This document shows, piece by piece, positions 1-6,518 of a stretch of DNA of 7,373 nt (position 1 is its first letter; each line of letters opens with the position of its first letter). The position numbers were made by a program, and so were the translations under genes. The notes under the pieces were generated by a model. That model made no database searches, was not told the origin of the DNA, and worked only from the letters and a program-made list of their open reading frames with translations. This DNA is from Deltaproteobacteria bacterium (GTDB lineage Bacteria > Desulfobacterota_B > Binatia > Bin18): contig JAAXHF010000525.1 of NCBI GenBank assembly GCA_012271025.1, positions 1-7,373 on the forward strand, written 5' to 3'.

Positions 1-260
1 GCGTGACTGCCCGGGGCTATACCCTCATCGACCTGCTCCTGCGCTACCGCTGGCGCGACATCGAGGTGTCTTTTGATGTGCTCAACCTGGCCGACACCGA
101 CTGGCGGGAAACGCAGTTTGCCACGGAATCCTGTCTGCGGCGTGAACTCGGCCGAGACAGCCGGTGTCCTCGCGGCGGTGGCGGGCCGGGGATTCTGGAT
201 ACGAATTTCGTGTCCGGCTACGGCATCAATGTCCGTGGTGGGCTGACCGTATTTTTCTAG
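1..260 (+). CDS. TonB-dependent outer-membrane receptor, C-terminal fragment (5' end outside window)
   Basis: The reading frame is open from the left edge and ends at TAG (258-260), giving about 85 residues. The fragment has alternating hydrophobic beta-strands, including a segment DVLNLADTDWRE of the kind found near the end of TonB-dependent receptors. It ends in a strand closing with GGLTVFF; a terminal aromatic residue is the usual outer-membrane barrel assembly signal. Two cysteines (in SCLRRE and SRCPRG) lie in what would be a surface loop and could form a disulfide. Family members import iron chelates, cobalamin or other large substrates across the outer membrane using TonB energy. The plug domain and most of the barrel are missing, so the substrate cannot be told. 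The GTG at position 3 is only an in-frame codon, not a credible start. No clear terminator follows the stop codon. Confidence 0.72.
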   Translation, partial: VTARGYTLIDLLLRYRWRDIEVSFDVLNLADTDWRETQFATESCLRRELGRDSRCPRGGGGPGILDTNFVSGYGINVRGGLTVFF

Positions 261-325
261 GTGAGTCCCTCTTTTCCACTCTTGCCTGTCTGTTTTTCAT
301 TGCGGCAGCGGGGGGTCCTTGATGA

Positions 326-350
326 CATGCTATTTACAGTAAACTGCATG
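326..350. promoter_or_regulatory. 25-bp imperfect palindrome upstream of the antitoxin, candidate autoregulatory operator
   Basis: The arms CATGC (326-330) and TTTAC (333-337) mirror GTAAA (339-343) and GCATG (346-350) around a central A at 338. Ten of the twelve arm positions pair; the mismatches are 331/345 and 332/344. The right arm ends on the first G of the antitoxin's Shine-Dalgarno GGAG (350-353). Phd/YefM antitoxins, alone or with their toxins, typically repress their own operon by binding palindromes over the promoter, so this is the natural candidate site. A TTGATG at 319-324 could be a -35 box, but I could not pair it with a good -10 at normal spacing. The palindrome is seen directly; its function is inferred. 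Confidence 0.5.
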
Positions 351-358
351 GAGTCGTT

Positions 359-649
359 ATGATCCAGCTCACTGACATTCATTCCCTGTCCGACTTCCAG
401 CGCAACGCCAAGGCTCATCTCAAGCAGATGAAAAAAACTGGTCGGCCCCGGATCTTGACCATTCATGGCAAGGCCGAGTTGATCGTCCAAGACACAAAAT
501 CCTACCAAAAGCTGTTGGACGCTGTCGAACGGCTCGAAGCGATTGAGGGCATCAAACGCGGCTTGGCCTCCTTGCAACAGAGAGAAGGCCGTCCAGTCGA
601 AGACGCATTGGAGGATCTCCGAAAAAAATATGAGATTCCCTCGGCATGA
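359..649 (+). CDS. Type II antitoxin, Phd/YefM family
   Basis: This 96-residue protein has the size and pattern of Phd/YefM antitoxins. An N-terminal DNA-binding and dimerisation part covers roughly residues 5-55, with the typical run SLSDFQRNAKAHLKQMKKTG, then ILTIHGKAELIVQD and SYQKLLDAVE. A charged helical tail (about 56-96) ending in EDLRKKYEIPSA would normally wrap and neutralise the toxin. The start is supported by GGAG at 350-353, five bases before the ATG. Its stop overlaps the toxin start as ATGA (646-649), the usual translational coupling in these operons. G+C is about 53% (153 of 290 bases counted by hand over 361-650) against about 63-68% in sampled lines of valS and nadC, consistent with acquisition by transfer. 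Its partner toxin is broken, so this is probably an orphan antitoxin that may still act as a DNA-binding repressor. Confidence 0.82.
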   Translation: MIQLTDIHSLSDFQRNAKAHLKQMKKTGRPRILTIHGKAELIVQDTKSYQKLLDAVERLEAIEGIKRGLASLQQREGRPVEDALEDLRKKYEIPSA

Positions 650-763
650 CCTATCGGGTCCATATCCAACCCTCAGCAGAAGCGGACCTGGAAGACGCCT
701 ACCGTCCAAGACGACAGGGTCGAGATTCTTCACATCCGGCATGGGGCACGGAAGCCCCGCTGA
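646..763 (+). pseudogene. RelE/ParE-family toxin remnant, internally deleted and out of frame
   Basis: The gene starts at the ATG that overlaps the antitoxin stop. It begins MTYRVHIQPSAEADLEDAYR, a typical N-terminus of RelE/ParE (plasmid stabilisation) toxins. Directly afterwards, in the +1-shifted frame from 704, comes VQDDRVEILHIRHGARKPR followed by TGA at 761-763, which is a typical C-terminus of the same family. Full-length members are about 90-105 residues, so roughly 50-65 central codons are missing and the two ends are joined out of phase; the lost length should be 2 modulo 3. The start frame instead runs on with unrelated residues to a TGA at 865-867, inside the convergent amidohydrolase gene. 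The central beta-sheet and most catalytic or gyrase-binding residues are absent, so no active toxin is expected. An assembly error is the main alternative. Confidence 0.75.
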
Positions 764-823
764 ATAATTCCCTCAATCCTCCTGCCGTGCGCCGTCGATC
801 TTTTCCCCGAATCTGTGGATTAA

Positions 824-1999
824 TCAGTGGCCCAACTTATACACCTGGGCCACATTCTCACCGATGATCTGCCGGCGAGCCATATCGGACAGTGGCGTGA
901 CGAGGCGTTGCAGGGCCGGCATGTAATCGGGGCTATGATCCGCATGCGGAAAATCCGAGGCCCAGAAGAAGCGGTCGGCGCCGACAAATTCGATGATCTG
1001 CGACAGGGCTTTCTCGTCGGGGTCGGCCGAGATCCAGCATTGGCGGCGGAAGTAGGTGCTGGGCGGTTCCTTCAGTTGGGTCGAGCGTGACAGGGGACCC
1101 TCAAACACCGCGTCCATCCGGTCGAGCAGATAGCCGATCCAGCCGGCCTGCGATTCCAGGATCACGGCCTTAACCCGTGGAAAGCGCTCGAACACGCCGT
1201 AGTGGAACAGGGAGACCAGACACTGCTGCATACCCTGAGCGACCAGCACGTCAAAGTACCAGTTGAAATCAACCGGTTCTCCCATCCGCAGATCGTCAAA
1301 GCGGGTGTGCACCGTATGGCTCGGCGGCTCAAACGTAGGGTGAATGGCCAGGGGCACGTCGAGTTCCTGGGCGGTCGCCCACAGCGGATCGAAATCGGGA
1401 TGGCCGGGCGCTTTTTTGTCCCACGAGAAGGGCGCGATAAAACCGCCCTTGGCCCCGGATTGTACCGCCCGCTCCAACTCGCGGGCCGCTTCCTGGGGGT
1501 TGCTGGCCGGCACATGCGCAATCGGGACAAGACGGCAGCCCGACTCGGAGCAGAAATCAACAATCCAGCGGTTATAGGCTCGGCAGTAGGCGGCTGAGAT
1601 CTCGGGATCCTGGACTTCAGCCTCCCACAGCAGGCCGATCGTGGGGTACAGGATGGCCTTGGACAGTTTTTCCCGGTTGAGCCGCTCAACGCGTTCCTTG
1701 GCGTTCATGGAGCCGTACGGAGCACCCCTGAGATAGGTGCGCTCGGGGCTGGGCACAATGTCTTCGGCACCCATTGCGCCCATCATCCCCGGCATGCCGG
1801 CACGCACCAGCCTGGACGCCTGCCCGTCAAACTCCAGGTACTCCAGCCCTTCGTCGTTGGTCTGAATCCGAATCGCCCGCTCCCGGTATTGGGGGTCCAG
1901 ATAGGTTTCCCATAAATCGGGCGGCTCCAGGATATGCCCGTCACAATCAATGGCCCCGTCAACATTGGCCAGATTTTCGGTCGGATTTTCTGTCGTCAT
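824..1999 (-). CDS. Metal-dependent amidohydrolase (amidohydrolase 2 / ACMSD-like TIM-barrel family)
   Basis: This 391-residue protein matches the amidohydrolase-2 family of TIM-barrel hydrolases and decarboxylases. Visible motifs are DCDGHILEPPDLWETYLDP near the N-terminus (D20 and H22 as the first metal-binding pair, Asp-x-His instead of the commoner His-x-His), AIHPTFEPP with H220, FHYGVFERFPRVKAVILES (266-283), and WASDFPHADH (346-355) with D349 as the likely catalytic, metal-binding aspartate. No signal peptide is seen, so it is probably cytoplasmic. The family acts on diverse small molecules, including aromatic carboxylates, and nothing here fixes the substrate. The ATG is preceded by a strong GGAGGA Shine-Dalgarno (complement of 2006-2011) with a six-base spacer. 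It stands alone on the minus strand, convergent with the broken toxin and divergent from the tRNA gene. I found no convincing promoter for it in 2000-2142 and no clear terminator in 764-823. Confidence 0.85.
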   Translation of the reverse strand: MTTENPTENLANVDGAIDCDGHILEPPDLWETYLDPQYRERAIRIQTNDEGLEYLEFDGQASRLVRAGMPGMMGAMGAEDIVPSPERTYLRGAPYGSMNAKERVERLNREKLSKAILYPTIGLLWEAEVQDPEISAAYCRAYNRWIVDFCSESGCRLVPIAHVPASNPQEAARELERAVQSGAKGGFIAPFSWDKKAPGHPDFDPLWATAQELDVPLAIHPTFEPPSHTVHTRFDDLRMGEPVDFNWYFDVLVAQGMQQCLVSLFHYGVFERFPRVKAVILESQAGWIGYLLDRMDAVFEGPLSRSTQLKEPPSTYFRRQCWISADPDEKALSQIIEFVGADRFFWASDFPHADHSPDYMPALQRLVTPLSDMARRQIIGENVAQVYKLGH

Positions 2000-2092
2000 G
2001 GGGAGTCCTCCTTGTTTACGTTCCTGTCTGTCTTAGCCGAAATGCATAGTCGGGACCAGAGCTGTATCTCCACAGCGGCCCAGGCGGCGCCA

Positions 2093-2120
2093 TGTGGGAT
2101 TGACACCCACAAGCGGTGTC
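2093..2120. repeat. Two overlapping inverted repeats over the tRNA-Leu promoter
   Basis: The first inverted repeat is TGTGGG (2093-2098), a seven-base spacer ATTGACA, then CCCACA (2106-2111). The second is GACACC (2102-2107), a seven-base spacer CACAAGC, then GGTGTC (2115-2120). Each has perfect six-base arms and the same spacer length. They overlap, so as hairpins they would exclude each other. The first holds the -35 hexamer in its spacer, and the second covers the -35/-10 spacer. They could be protein-binding sites; chance in GC-rich DNA is also possible. Confidence 0.4.
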
Positions 2121-2129
2121 GGCTAATAC
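2100..2129 (+). promoter_or_regulatory. Sigma-70-type promoter for tRNA-Leu
   Basis: A perfect -35 hexamer TTGACA lies at 2100-2105. The -10 is weaker: either TAATAC at 2124-2129 (18-base spacer) or GCTAAT at 2122-2127 (16-base spacer). Transcription would start near 2135, giving a short leader of under ten bases before the tRNA 5' end at 2143, as expected for a tRNA gene. The exact -10 choice is uncertain. Confidence 0.6.
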
Positions 2130-2142
2130 ATCCTGCTACCGG

Positions 2143-2226
<84 letters not shown>

Positions 2227-2235
2227 CTGCATATG

Positions 2236-2269
2236 GGGCCACTCTTGTATCGAGACAGGCCCTTTTTTT
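2236..2269 (+). terminator. Rho-independent terminator after tRNA-Leu
   Basis: GGGCC (2236-2240) pairs with GGCCC (2258-2262). Inside, after a 2x2 internal loop (AC/CA), TCTTG (2243-2247) pairs with CGAGA (2251-2255) over a three-base TAT loop, with one T-G wobble. Seven consecutive T follow directly (2263-2269). It starts ten bases after the tRNA 3' end, so it should end that transcript and separate it from valS. Confidence 0.85.
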
Positions 2270-2278
2270 GTGTACACT
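2250..2278 (+). promoter_or_regulatory. Possible valS promoter overlapping the tRNA terminator
   Basis: TCGAGA (2250-2255) matches four of six -35 positions, and TACACT (2273-2278) matches four of six -10 positions including T1, A2 and T6, with a 17-base spacer. Transcription would start near 2285, between the terminator and valS. This is the best candidate I see in the 123-base gap, but the match is modest and other arrangements are possible. Confidence 0.3.
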
Positions 2279-2279
2279 G

Positions 2280-2344
2280 GGGGGCGTTGCCCCCGGTCAG
2301 AGCTGGAAAGGCAACAGGCTCTTGACCCGCTTCCCCGAGGAGGC
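2280..2344 (+). promoter_or_regulatory. Structured valS leader with a hairpin covering the Shine-Dalgarno
   Basis: Three hairpins follow one another. The first is GGGGGC (2280-2285), loop GTT, GCCCCC (2289-2294). The second is GGTCAGAGC (2295-2303) with GCTCTTGACC (2318-2327), nine pairs with one bulged T at 2322 and a 14-base loop. The third is GCTTCC (2329-2334), loop CCGA, GGAGGC (2339-2344), six pairs with one wobble. The last pairs with most of the Shine-Dalgarno GAGGAGG (2337-2343), which lies six bases before the valS ATG. The first lacks a T-tract, so it is not an intrinsic terminator. No T-box consensus was seen. A role in translational control of valS is inference. Confidence 0.4.
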
Positions 2345-2349
2345 TCAGC

Positions 2350-5300
2350 ATGCCGCAAGCCCTTGCGCCCCAATACGATCCGTCCGGCCTTGAGCAGCAC
2401 ATATCCCAGCAGTGGGCTGAGGCCAAAGCCTTTGCCGCCATCCCCGACGACAGCCCGCACCGCTATGTCATCATGATGCCGCTGCCGAATGTGACCGGCG
2501 CCCTGCACATGGGTCATGCCATGGATAATGTCATGCAGGACATGCTGACCCGCTGGCACCGCATGCTGGCCGACAACACGCTGTGGATGGCCGGGACCGA
2601 TCATGCTGGCATCGCCACCCAGGCGGTGGTTGAGAAGCGTCTGCTGGAGCTGGAGGGAAAAACCCGCCACGATATCGGTCGGGACGCCCTGGTGGAAAGA
2701 ATCTGGGACTGGAAAGAGCAGTACCAGGCTCGCATCGTCAGCCAGCAGCAGGCCATGGGCTGTTCGTGCGACTGGGACCGGCAGCGGTTTACCATGGACC
2801 CGGTGTGCGCCCGGGCCGTGTCCTGGACCTTTTTTCGGCTGTTTGAAGACGGCCTGATTTTCCGTGGCACACGGCTGGTCAACTGGGACTGTCATCTACA
2901 GACTGCGGTGGCGGATGATGAAATCGTGTATGAGACCGTCCAGGGTCACTTCTGGCACTTGCGCTATCCAATTATCGATCCCCAGCCGGGCGAGCCCGAC
3001 CATGTGGTGGTGGCCACCACCCGGCCAGAAACCATGCTGGGCGATACTGCGGTGGCGTGTCACCCCGACCCGCGCGGCGCGCTCGAAGATCTCATCGCCA
3101 AGACCCAGGCCCGTTTGGCTGCGGCCGGCCAGAAAGAGCGGGCCGAGATCGAGGCCGAGCTGGCCCGGCTGACCCAACGCCGCCAGACCCATCTGCCGCT
3201 GTTGGAGCGGCTGACCGCCATGGCCGAGGCGGGCCGCATGGTCCGCCTGCCGCTCCTCGACCGTCCCATTCCCCTCCTGTGCGATGAGTGGGCAAAACCC
3301 GAGTTGGGCAGTGGCTGCGTCAAAATTACCCCGGCCCACGACCCCAACGACTACGAGGTGTGGACGCGCCACAGCGAGACGATTGGTCTGATCAATATTC
3401 TGGATACGGACGGCTCCTTGAACGCCAACGCTGGTCCCTACCAGGGGCTCGACCGCTTTGCCGCCCGCGACACAATTGTGGCCGATCTTGAGTCTCAGGG
3501 CTTGCTGGAGCGGGTCGAAGACCGCGAAACCGAGATCGGCCATTCCGACCGCTCCAAGACCCCGATTGAGCCCTATCTGTCCGAGCAGTGGTTCGTCCGC
3601 ATGGGCGACGTTGCGGGCGGGGTGGTGTGTGGCCGCGGAACGGACAAGGAATTCACCACCCCGGGGCTGGCCCAGGCTGCGATTGATGCCGCTCAGGAGA
3701 CGTGGCGTTCGCCGTCTGGACGACAGGTCTCGTTTCATCCTGACCTACGCTACCGCAATACCTATCTCACCTGGCTGGCCGAGAAACGCGACTGGTGCAT
3801 CAGCCGTCAACTGTGGTGGGGACACCGCATTCCGATCTGGGCGATCCGCCTGAGCGGCCGGGCTGTGGCCGATACGCTGGCCTGGCTCGAACCCCATCTC
3901 GACCGACCGGACCTGGCAGCCCGTCTGCTGTACGCCGACGGCTCGAGCCAGCTGCTGCGGCCGGGCAGCGGCCGGCGCCCGGACGGGGACGCCCAATATG
4001 CTGAAGACGCTGAAGACGCTGAGGTCCAACTGCTGGTCTGTCTGCGCGAGCCGGCCGCACAGGAGCAGCTGGCCCAGGAACTTGAGGCGGCCGGCTTCGA
4101 GCGCGACCCCGACGTGCTCGATACCTGGTTTTCGAGCGGATTGTGGCCTCACAGCACGCTGGGCTGGCCCGACCCCGACACCGCTGCGGTCGAGCCCGAT
4201 CAGACGCCCCTGGGTCAGCACGGCGGCGCGGACTGCCTGTCGTTCTATTATCCCGGCAGCTGCCTGGTGACCGGGCGCGATATCATCACCCTGTGGGTCG
4301 CCCGGATGGTCATTCTGGGGCTGTATAACCTGGGCGATGTGCCGTTTACCGATGTCTTCATCCACGCCACGATTCTTGATGGGAAGGGCGAGCGGATGAG
4401 CAAGTCCAAGGGCAACGGCATCGATCCGGTTGATATCATCGAGCGCTATGGCTGTGACGCCATGCGTTACGTGCTGTGTGAGATGCAGACCGGCTCGCAG
4501 GACATTCGGCTGCCGGTCCAGGCCCTGTCGCCGTATACCAATACGCCGGTCGATCTGGCCACGGCCAAGCACGGCCGAACAATCTTCACCTATGTGTGTC
4601 CCGAGACCGGCAAAGAGTTTGACGTACTGGGCAGCATGCCGGATATCCCGGCGGCCAAACTGGTCAGCGAGCGGTTTGAGGTCGGTCGCAACTTCTGTAA
4701 CAAGCTGTGGAATGCGACCCGGTTTGCCCTGCTCAACCTGGAGGGAGCGAGCTTCCGGCCGCTATACGCCCCAGACTTGGCGCTTGAGGATCGCTGGATA
4801 CTGTCGCGGCTGTCACGGGCCACGGCCGAGGTCCAGGCTCAGCTCGAAGCCTATAATCCGGCGGCGGCGATTGCGGCCGTCCGCGAGTTTTTCTGGTCCG
4901 AGCTATGCGACTGGTATGTGGAGATGATCAAACCCCGCCTGCGCGAGGCTGGGGAGGCCGATACGGCCCGTCAGGTGCTGGCCTTTGCCATCGATCAGGT
5001 CCTGCGCCTGCTGCACCCGTTTATTCCGTTTTTGACCGAGTTTCTGTGGCAACGGCTCAACGAACAGACGCCGCAGCGCGGCATCGACCAAGCCCTGCCG
5101 AGCCCCCAGCTGCTGGCCACGGCGGCCTGGCCCCATGCTCAGGCCGACTGGCAGGACACCCAGCTTGAACACGAGCTTGACTTCGTGCGCGAGACGATCC
5201 GGGCGATCCGTGATATTCGTAGCCAGTACACGGTTGCGCCCAGGCACACCCTGGCGGTCCGCATCAAGGTCGAGGCTGCGGACGCGCCGCCCGCCCGCAT

Positions 5301-5637
5301 GCTCCAGGCCGGGACGACCCACCTGCGTTCCCTGGCCGGGGTCGAGTCTCTCCAGATTGGCCCCGATGTGGAGCGAACGACCGATGCGGCAACCGCAGTG
5401 GTGGGCGAGGTCGAGGTCTATGTGCTGGGGGTGGTTGATGTGGAGAAAGAACGCGTCCGGCTGGCCGGCCAGATCAAAAAACTGACCGGCAGCCTGGAGG
5501 GCACGCGCAAGAAACTGGCCAATGAGAAGTTCGTATCCCGGGCCAAGCCCGAGGTCGTGGCCAAAGAACGGGGCCGGCTGGCGGACATGGAGTCACAGCT
5601 GGCGACCCTGCACGCCAACCTGAGCGCCCTGGGGTAA
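2350..5637 (+). CDS. valS: Valyl-tRNA synthetase, long form with three insertions
   Basis: ValRS charges tRNA-Val with valine using ATP and hydrolyses mischarged threonine in its CP1 editing domain. The class I signatures are PLPNVTGALHMGH (HIGH at 53-56) and RMSKS at 682-686, with R in place of the first K. The editing region contains TTRPETMLGDTAV (223-235); the core also shows GTDHAGIATQ, HRIPIW (492-497) and LDTWFSSGLWP (590-600). The anticodon-binding helical domain runs from about 814 to 1000, and a C-terminal coiled coil covers 1030-1094. The protein has 1095 residues against roughly 880-950 in common bacterial enzymes. The extra length lies in a helical, charged stretch (about 244-295), a block between HRIPIW and LDTWFSS (about 500-580), and one after the KMSKS region (about 725-760). 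The start is fixed by GAGGAGG at 2337-2343. It begins the valS-nadC-birA-coaX block. Confidence 0.97.
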   Translation: MPQALAPQYDPSGLEQHISQQWAEAKAFAAIPDDSPHRYVIMMPLPNVTGALHMGHAMDNVMQDMLTRWHRMLADNTLWMAGTDHAGIATQAVVEKRLLELEGKTRHDIGRDALVERIWDWKEQYQARIVSQQQAMGCSCDWDRQRFTMDPVCARAVSWTFFRLFEDGLIFRGTRLVNWDCHLQTAVADDEIVYETVQGHFWHLRYPIIDPQPGEPDHVVVATTRPETMLGDTAVACHPDPRGALEDLIAKTQARLAAAGQKERAEIEAELARLTQRRQTHLPLLERLTAMAEAGRMVRLPLLDRPIPLLCDEWAKPELGSGCVKITPAHDPNDYEVWTRHSETIGLINILDTDGSLNANAGPYQGLDRFAARDTIVADLESQGLLERVEDRETEIGHSDRSKTPIEPYLSEQWFVRMGDVAGGVVCGRGTDKEFTTPGLAQAAIDAAQETWRSPSGRQVSFHPDLRYRNTYLTWLAEKRDWCISRQLWWGHRIPIWAIRLSGRAVADTLAWLEPHLDRPDLAARLLYADGSSQLLRPGSGRRPDGDAQYAEDAEDAEVQLLVCLREPAAQEQLAQELEAAGFERDPDVLDTWFSSGLWPHSTLGWPDPDTAAVEPDQTPLGQHGGADCLSFYYPGSCLVTGRDIITLWVARMVILGLYNLGDVPFTDVFIHATILDGKGERMSKSKGNGIDPVDIIERYGCDAMRYVLCEMQTGSQDIRLPVQALSPYTNTPVDLATAKHGRTIFTYVCPETGKEFDVLGSMPDIPAAKLVSERFEVGRNFCNKLWNATRFALLNLEGASFRPLYAPDLALEDRWILSRLSRATAEVQAQLEAYNPAAAIAAVREFFWSELCDWYVEMIKPRLREAGEADTARQVLAFAIDQVLRLLHPFIPFLTEFLWQRLNEQTPQRGIDQALPSPQLLATAAWPHAQADWQDTQLEHELDFVRETIRAIRDIRSQYTVAPRHTLAVRIKVEAADAPPARMLQAGTTHLRSLAGVESLQIGPDVERTTDAATAVVGEVEVYVLGVVDVEKERVRLAGQIKKLTGSLEGTRKKLANEKFVSRAKPEVVAKERGRLADMESQLATLHANLSALG

Positions 5638-5642
5638 AATCC

Positions 5643-6491
5643 ATGCATCCTTTTGATCATCCTGCCGTGACCCGTCTGATCGCCACCGCCCTTGAGGAAG
5701 ACCTCGGCCGGGGTGACGTGACCACCGCAGCGACCATTCCGGCCGAGTGTCCGGCCGAGGGAACCATCACCGCTAAAGCGGCGCTCACCCTTGCCGGACT
5801 GCCCCTGATTGAGCGGGTGTTGCACGCCGTGGATCCGAACGCCAAGGTCAGCCTGCGGCTTGGCGAAGGCACCGCAGTCGAACCAGGTACTGTGGTGGCC
5901 GAGGTGTGGGGTCGGGCGGCCGGTCTGTTGATGGCCGAGCGGACCGTGCTGAATTTTCTCCAGCACATGTGCGGTGTGGCAAGCCTGACCCGGCGCTTTG
6001 TCGAGGCGGTTGCCGGCACTGCATGCACGATTATCGACACGCGCAAAACCCTGCCGGGGTTTCGTTTGCTGGATAAATATGCCGTGACCCAGGGCGGGGG
6101 AACGAACCACCGGATGGGTTTGGACGACGGGGTGTTGATCAAGGACAATCACATCAGCGTGTGCGGCGGGGTCGGGCCGGCCGTCCGTCAGGCCCGGCAG
6201 CGGGCCTCGGCCCTGCTGCGGATTGAGGTCGAATGTACCAGCCTGGAACAGGTCGGCGAGGCGTTGGCGGCCGAGGCCGATATCCTGCTGCTGGACAACA
6301 TGACGACCCGAGACATGCGGGACGCGGTCCAGCTGGTAGGAGGTCGCGCCCTGCTCGAAGCCTCGGGCAATATGAGCCTGGAGCGGGTTCGGGAGGTCGC
6401 CCAGACCGGGGTGGATTTCATCTCGGTCGGCGCCCTGACCCACTCCGCTCCGGCCGTTGACCTGAGTATGGCGGTGTCGCCCCAGACCTGA
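5643..6491 (+). CDS. nadC: Nicotinate-nucleotide pyrophosphorylase (carboxylating), quinolinate phosphoribosyltransferase
   Basis: NadC converts quinolinate and PRPP to nicotinate mononucleotide, CO2 and pyrophosphate, the step where de novo NAD synthesis joins the common pathway. The 282 residues match the family's usual length of about 280-300. Visible motifs are EDLGRGDVTT (19-28), ERTVLNFLQHMCG (99-111), DTRKTLPGF (132-140) and GGGTNHRMGL (151-160), which contribute basic residues to substrate binding; then IKDNH (166-170), EVE (195-197), LLLDN (215-219), EASGN (239-243) and SVGALTHS (261-268). No key residue appears missing. It starts five bases after the valS stop, with only a weak GGGG (5631-5634) as ribosome-binding site, which suggests co-transcription and translational coupling. 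nadA and nadB are not in the window. Confidence 0.96.
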   Translation: MHPFDHPAVTRLIATALEEDLGRGDVTTAATIPAECPAEGTITAKAALTLAGLPLIERVLHAVDPNAKVSLRLGEGTAVEPGTVVAEVWGRAAGLLMAERTVLNFLQHMCGVASLTRRFVEAVAGTACTIIDTRKTLPGFRLLDKYAVTQGGGTNHRMGLDDGVLIKDNHISVCGGVGPAVRQARQRASALLRIEVECTSLEQVGEALAAEADILLLDNMTTRDMRDAVQLVGGRALLEASGNMSLERVREVAQTGVDFISVGALTHSAPAVDLSMAVSPQT

Positions 6492-6518
6492 GGCGCCCCC
6501 GGTCAGGAGTCCTCAGCC

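Noticed and set aside
348..362. Four-codon ORF (ATG at 348, TGA at 360-362) overlapping the antitoxin start as ATGA, possible leader peptide
   Set aside because: It has no ribosome-binding site of its own, its ATG lies within the palindrome arm, and an ORF this short arises easily by chance.
543..767. 74-codon plus-strand ORF overlapping the antitoxin and the toxin remnant
   Set aside because: It is in a different frame from both recognised proteins and has no family resemblance.
764..823. Gap between the toxin remnant and the amidohydrolase 3' end as a possible bidirectional terminator
   Set aside because: I found no stem followed by a T-tract on either strand.
2270..2349. T-box riboswitch controlling valS
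   Set aside because: The T-box antiterminator consensus (AGGGTGGNACCGCG-like) and a specifier stem with a Val codon are not visible, and the leader is too short for a standard T-box.
2896..3738. 280-residue minus-strand ORF opposite valS
   Set aside because: It is a shadow of the valS reading frame with no motif or ribosome-binding site noted.
5418..6443. 341-residue minus-strand ORF opposite nadC
   Set aside because: It is long only because of high G+C; its translation shows no domain pattern, whereas the plus strand encodes a complete NadC.
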